Positions 6,197 through 9,947 of a DNA stretch of 9,947 bases are shown piece after piece. This DNA comes from an uncultured Lysobacteraceae bacterium (GTDB taxonomy: Bacteria > Pseudomonadota > Gammaproteobacteria > Xanthomonadales > Rhodanobacteraceae): positions 1-9,947 of the forward strand of contig CAMLSI010000174.1 in the NCBI GenBank assembly GCA_946482585.1. The letters are read 5' to 3'. The first letter of the stretch is position 1, and each line of letters begins with the position of its first letter. The notes beneath the pieces were generated by a model, which saw nothing but the letters and a program-made list of their open reading frames with translations, made no database searches and had not been told where the DNA came from. The translations under genes were made by a program, and so were the position numbers.

Positions 6197-7426
6197 ATGA
6201 ACCGCCGCCACGATATCGACGCCCTGCGCGTCATCGCCTTCGCCTTCCTGATCCTCTACCACGTCGGCATGCTCTACGTGACCGAGTGGGGCTGGCACAT
6301 CAAGAGTTCGTACCAGTACGACGCGCTCCAGCTACCCATGCTGTTCATGAACCGCTGGCGCATGGACCTGATCTTCCTGATCTCGGGCGTGGCCGCGGCC
6401 TTCCTGCTCAAGCCCGGGCAGACCGGCCGCTTCCTTGCACTGCGCAGCTGGCGCCTGCTGCTGCCGCTGACCTTCGGAATGCTCGTCGTGGTGCCGGTCC
6501 AGCCCTATGTCCAGGGCGTGACCAACGGCCTCGTCGAGCCGGGCTTCCTGAATTTCCTGGCCGAGTACTACACCGCGAAGCGCTGGCCCGAGAACGCGTT
6601 CGACGGCTGGGAGCACGGCTACACCTGGAACCATCTCTGGTACCTGGCCTATCTCTGGGTCTACACGCTCTGGCTTGCCGCGCTGCTGCCGCTGCTGCAC
6701 AGCCGCTGGGGCCAGCGCCTCGTCGACGGCTTCGCCAGCTTGCGCGGCGCCAGGTTGCTGCTGCTGCCGGCGTTGCCGCTGCTGCTGTACACGCTCACGC
6801 TGCAGCCGCTTTTCCCCGATGACGGCGATTTCATCCACGACTGGTATCGCAACGCGGTCTACTTCACCGTATTCCTCTACGGTTTCGCGATCGCACGCCA
6901 TGAAGGCTTCTGGCGCGAAGCCCTGCGCCTTCGCAAGACCGCGTTTGCGTTCGCGCTCGTCCTGTTCGCCGTCTACACGATCGCGCGCTACGACATCCCC
7001 GACGAGATTCCGTACTGGCACGAAGTCGTGATCGTCACGCTGCGCAACTTCTATGTCTGGGCCATGCTGCTCGCGATCCTCGGCTGGGCCCATGCCCACC
7101 TCAATCGTCCGTTCGCCTGGCTGCCGCGCGCGAACGAAGCCGTCTATCCCTGGTACATGCTGCACCAGAGCCTGATCGTGCTGATCGCCTATTGGCTGGT
7201 GCCGCTGAAGCTCGGCGGATTCTGGGAATGCGTGCTCGTGATCGCGGGCACGGCGGCCGGATGTGCGGTGCTGCACGAATATGTGATTCGTCGTGTGAAT
7301 CTGTTGCGGCCGTTGTTCGGCCTGAAACCCGCGGGTGTCGCGCGAGAAGCGTCGGCGTGGCGCATGGCGGCCTACGGCATCGTGCCGTTCGCGACGCTCC
7401 TGATTTTCGTGATATCGCAGAGCTGA
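6197..7426 (+). CDS. Acyltransferase-3 family membrane protein
   Basis: A 409-residue polytopic inner-membrane protein of the acyltransferase-3 family (the OafB/OpgC type that O-acylates cell-surface or periplasmic sugars). The N-terminus RRHDIDALRVIAFAFLILYHVGML is diagnostic, with the conserved H21 on the first helix and R10 before it. About ten hydrophobic helices follow, and the motif NHLWYLAYLWVYTLW (about 149-163) resembles OpgC-like members, as does LPRANEAVYPWYMLHQSLIVLIAYW (about 310-334). The acceptor is unknown, and glucan or other envelope glycan modification is only a family-based guess. The frame is open far upstream (to 5096), but GGGAG at 6187-6191 and the family N-terminus fix the ATG at 6197. 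It is divergent from the LytTR gene and converges with yajD with only 12 bp between stops. Confidence 0.93.
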   Translation: MNRRHDIDALRVIAFAFLILYHVGMLYVTEWGWHIKSSYQYDALQLPMLFMNRWRMDLIFLISGVAAAFLLKPGQTGRFLALRSWRLLLPLTFGMLVVVPVQPYVQGVTNGLVEPGFLNFLAEYYTAKRWPENAFDGWEHGYTWNHLWYLAYLWVYTLWLAALLPLLHSRWGQRLVDGFASLRGARLLLLPALPLLLYTLTLQPLFPDDGDFIHDWYRNAVYFTVFLYGFAIARHEGFWREALRLRKTAFAFALVLFAVYTIARYDIPDEIPYWHEVVIVTLRNFYVWAMLLAILGWAHAHLNRPFAWLPRANEAVYPWYMLHQSLIVLIAYWLVPLKLGGFWECVLVIAGTAAGCAVLHEYVIRRVNLLRPLFGLKPAGVAREASAWRMAAYGIVPFATLLIFVISQS

Positions 7427-7438
7427 CGTCGGATCGGC

Positions 7439-7813
7439 TCAGCGCTTCTTCGCCGCCATCATCTCGCGCAGGGCCGCGAACGGATTCGCGGTCGCGTCGG
7501 CGACTTTCGCTTCGCTGCTGTCGCCGGTGTGGTCGATGTAGCGCGAGTGTTCGTTGTCGTGGCAGTAGACGCAGAGCAGCTCCCAGTTGCTGCCGTCGGC
7601 CGGGTTGTCGTCGTGGTTGTGGTTGCGGTGGTGCACCGTGAGTTCCTGCAGGTTCGCGCGCGTGAATTCGCGCGCGCAGCGGCCGCAGACCCACGGATAC
7701 ATCTTCAATGCGCGCTCGCGGTAGCCCTTTTCGCGTTCGCTCGCGGCCGCGCGGGCTTCGGCGACGATGCGGTCGAGGCGATGAGTGTCGGGGCCGGATT
7801 TGTTCGAGCTCAT
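7439..7813 (-). CDS. yajD: YajD-type HNH nuclease family protein
   Basis: A 124-residue cytosolic protein, close to the 115 residues of E. coli YajD. It has two zinc-ligand CxxC pairs (C43-GR-C46 and C81-VY-C84) flanking the HNH core LTVHHRNHNHDDNPADGSNWELLCVYCHDNEH (about 58-89), which supplies the H-N-H residues. The N-terminal EKGYRERALKMYPWVCGRCAREF is also characteristic. HNH proteins usually cut nucleic acid using a metal ion; the cellular role of YajD is not established. The ATG at 7813 gives the family N-terminus, with GGGA upstream as a plausible ribosome-binding site. The last 15 residues are a lineage-specific tail (NPFAALREMMAAKKR). It is divergent from the exported 171-residue protein and not obviously in an operon. 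Confidence 0.92.
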   Translation of the reverse strand: MSSNKSGPDTHRLDRIVAEARAAASEREKGYRERALKMYPWVCGRCAREFTRANLQELTVHHRNHNHDDNPADGSNWELLCVYCHDNEHSRYIDHTGDSSEAKVADATANPFAALREMMAAKKR

Positions 7814-7823
7814 GAGGGTTCCC

Positions 7824-7838
7824 GGCCGCGGCGCGGCC
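7824..7838 (-). other. Short G+C hairpin in the yajD leader
   Basis: GGCCGC and GCGGCC form a perfect 6-bp stem around a 3-nt centre, 11 bases upstream of the yajD start codon. If transcribed it would lie close to the ribosome-binding site. It may influence translation or be a chance product of base composition. Confidence 0.2.
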
Positions 7839-7936
7839 TTACTACGATGTCGTTCGTATGTTCGCAGCTTCGGCAACGCGCCGGGCCGGATCGCATGGTC
7901 ACAATGTGGCCGCCACTTTCTCCCGCGGAGCATACG

Positions 7937-8452
7937 ATGAAGCGCATTTACCCGGCAGCCCTGCTGATGGTCACCCTGCTGTTCGCGGCGGTCGCGTCCG
8001 CGAAGGAACGCGTCGAACGTCCGCTGACGGCCGACACGAAGACCCTGTTCGACGACCAGGCCGCGGCGATCCGGCAGCAGATGCAGCCGGGCGGTCACTA
8101 CGAGTTCGTGTCGACGAGCGAACGCAGCGAGGTCGAACAGAATCTCGAGCGCATGGCCGCCGTGCTGGGTCGCCACGCGGATCCGACATCGTTCAGCGAT
8201 GCGGACAAGACGGAACTGCTGCAGGCGCAGGAAAACGTCAACGCCGTGCTGACGCGCAACGACGGACGCCGGCTCATCTGTCAGCGCGAGCGGGCCACCG
8301 GCTCGCATCTCGGCAAGGACAAATGCCAGACCTTCGCCGAACGCGAGCGCGCGCGGCGCAGCTCCGAAAACGAAGTGCGCCGACTGCAGATGAAATCGCC
8401 GGGCCCGTCCGGTCTGCCGAACGCGTCGGAGCTCCGCGGCGGCGGCAACTGA
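7937..8452 (+). CDS. Small exported protein, lineage-restricted hypothetical
   Basis: A 171-residue protein with a clear signal peptide (MKRIYPAALLMVTLLFAAVASA, cleaved before K23), so it is probably periplasmic; no lipobox cysteine is present. The mature part is hydrophilic and largely helical. Its most distinctive block is PGGHYEFVSTSERSEVEQNL (51-70), then QENVNAVLTRNDGRRLICQRERATGSHLGKDKC (98-130), with two cysteines, C115 and C130, that could form a disulfide. The C-terminal 25 residues are proline- and glycine-rich and look disordered. I recall similar proteins annotated only as hypothetical in Xanthomonadales; the function is unknown. The start is fixed by CGGAG at 7926-7930, six bases before the ATG, and by the signal peptide. 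It is followed by the hairpin repeat at 8460-8534. Confidence 0.85.
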   Translation: MKRIYPAALLMVTLLFAAVASAKERVERPLTADTKTLFDDQAAAIRQQMQPGGHYEFVSTSERSEVEQNLERMAAVLGRHADPTSFSDADKTELLQAQENVNAVLTRNDGRRLICQRERATGSHLGKDKCQTFAERERARRSSENEVRRLQMKSPGPSGLPNASELRGGGN

Positions 8453-8459
8453 GGCGAAA

Positions 8460-8534
8460 ACCAGGGGCTAGCGATTAGCAACTAGCGACGAAAGGTCCGG
8501 CCGCGGTTCTGGTTACTAATCGGTATCCCTTGGT
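8460..8534. repeat. Imperfect inverted-repeat element with 7-bp tandem repeats, probable bidirectional terminator
   Basis: Two 26-nt arms, 8460-8485 and 8509-8534, are imperfect inverted copies (21 of 26 positions by my alignment) around a 23-nt G+C-rich loop. The left arm contains three tandem heptads: CTAGCGA (8468-8474), TTAGCAA (8475-8481) and CTAGCGA (8482-8488). The element fills the gap between two convergent genes, beginning 8 bp after one stop and ending 8 bp before the other. Its base composition is visibly less G+C-rich than that of its neighbours. Similar TAGC-rich intergenic repeats are common in Xanthomonadales, so this is likely a copy of a dispersed repeat that also ends transcription in both directions. 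Confidence 0.65.
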
Positions 8535-8542
8535 CCTTCGTT

Positions 8543-9385
8543 TCAGGCCAGCTGATCCTTGGCCCAGGCCACGTCGAGCGCTTCCATCGCATCGCGCGGC
8601 TTGAGCTTGGCGGCCTTGGCATAGGCTTCGGCGGCGGCATCTTCCTGCTTGTCGCCGTGCAGCAGCAGCAGGCCGTTGCCGTATTCGATCCAGGCGATCG
8701 GCGAATCCGTCGTGAGCTTGGTCGCTTCCTTCAGATGTTTCTCGGCCGTCGCCGCGCTCGCGCCATAGGTCAGTTTCGCGAGCATGCCGCCGACCTTGCC
8801 GACGATCTCGGCGTGGTAGAGCCCGAGCGCGGTCTGTGCCTCGGCATGTTTCGGCGCGAGTTCGAGCGTCGCGTCGAGCGATTCCTTGACCTTGCCGGCG
8901 AGGCCCTGGGCCAGCGCCTTCGTGATCGAGATGCACTGGCTGTAGCGGCCGATCGCGAACGCGCGGCGGTAGTGGCTGTTGGCTTCGTTTGGCAGCGCCG
9001 CGATCGCGTCGTCGGCCAGTGCGGCGAGTGCCTCGTAGCGCGCGAGCTTTTCTTTCTCGGTGTCGACCAGATAAGTCGCATGAATGCCGGCGGCCTTGAT
9101 CGCGACCGAGGCGCCGAGCGCCTTCAGCGCCTTGCCCTGTTCGTAGGCGGCCTCGAAGTCGCCGCGATGGAAGGCGCGCCAGGCGTCCTGCAGCGCGCTG
9201 GCAGTGCCGGCGGCGTCCTTGCCGAGCTTGGGATTGGCCTTGAGCAGCTTGGCGATGTACTTGTCGTCCGGAAACGGTTCCTGATCGCCGGCGTGCAGCG
9301 CCTTCCAGGATTTCGCGAGCTTGTCGCCGGCGTAGTCGTATGCCTTGTCGGCGTGAGGAAATGCGGCCCAGCCCTTCTTCGCCAT
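8543..9385 (-). CDS. TPR-like helical repeat protein, hypothetical
   Basis: A 280-residue, alanine- and lysine-rich soluble protein with no signal peptide or membrane helix. From about residue 60 it is built of paired amphipathic helices of tetratricopeptide type: ALQDAWRAFHRGDFEAAYEQGKALKAL (64-90), then EANSHYRRAFAIGRYSQ (134-150), AGKVKESLDATLELAPKHAEAQTALGLYHAEIVGKVGG (163-200) and IAWIEYGNGLLLLHGDKQEDAAAEAYAKAAKLKP (230-263). The pattern recalls TPR arrays of the RMDN/FAM82 kind, but this is not confirmed. Such arrays mediate protein contacts; no partner is evident. The start ATG at 9385 is supported by GGAGAG upstream. The gene is divergent from ligA. In many gammaproteobacteria the gene beside ligA is zipA; this protein is not ZipA, having no N-terminal membrane anchor. 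Confidence 0.82.
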   Translation of the reverse strand: MAKKGWAAFPHADKAYDYAGDKLAKSWKALHAGDQEPFPDDKYIAKLLKANPKLGKDAAGTASALQDAWRAFHRGDFEAAYEQGKALKALGASVAIKAAGIHATYLVDTEKEKLARYEALAALADDAIAALPNEANSHYRRAFAIGRYSQCISITKALAQGLAGKVKESLDATLELAPKHAEAQTALGLYHAEIVGKVGGMLAKLTYGASAATAEKHLKEATKLTTDSPIAWIEYGNGLLLLHGDKQEDAAAEAYAKAAKLKPRDAMEALDVAWAKDQLA

Positions 9386-9401
9386 GGTCAGCTCTCCGTG
9401 A

Positions 9402-9947
<546 letters not shown>

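Noticed and set aside
6332..7276. Long minus-strand frame (314 residues) inside the acyltransferase
   Set aside because: The glutamine-, arginine- and glutamate-rich translation is a shadow of a leucine-rich membrane protein; no start signal or domain.

Overview
The window is about two-thirds G+C and densely coding. Third codon positions are strongly G/C-biased, which leaves long open frames opposite many genes. The gene content (urocanase, YajD, PhzF, LytTR, NAD-dependent ligase) and a short 7-bp tandem repeat of the [CT]TAGC[GA]A type point to a gammaproteobacterium of the Xanthomonadales (Lysobacterales), possibly a Rhodanobacteraceae or Lysobacter relative. That placement is inference from the sequence alone.

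Layout. (1) 1-1263 (+): the 3' three-quarters of hutU (histidine degradation). (2) 1331-2258 (-): a two-gene unit with a small two-helix membrane protein followed by a DUF4166-like protein. (3) 2464-4169 (+): an apparent three-gene operon with a four-helix membrane protein, an exported mono-heme cytochrome c-like protein (ATGA overlap) and an SDR-fold protein that has lost its catalytic residues. A good sigma70-like promoter sits in front of it. (4) 4177-5055 (-): a PhzF-family isomerase. (5) 5174-6049 (-) and 6197-7426 (+): a membrane-anchored LytTR regulator divergent from an acyltransferase-3 membrane enzyme, with an 8-bp inverted repeat in the shared 147-bp promoter region. (6) 7439-7813 (-): a YajD-type HNH protein. 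(7) 7937-8452 (+): a small exported protein of unknown function. (8) 8460-8534: a hairpin-forming repeat element between two convergent genes. (9) 8543-9385 (-): a TPR-like helical repeat protein. (10) 9609-9947 (+): the 5' end of ligA, cut by the window edge.

Most of this is ordinary chromosomal housekeeping and accessory metabolism. I see no phage, transposase, CRISPR array, toxin-antitoxin pair or defence island, and no tRNA or rRNA gene. The parts most worth following are the operon with the catalytically empty SDR and the cytochrome, the LytTR/acyltransferase pair, and the hairpin repeat. No gene-free stretch exceeds 300 bases; the longest are 9386-9608 (223 bp) and 2259-2463 (205 bp).
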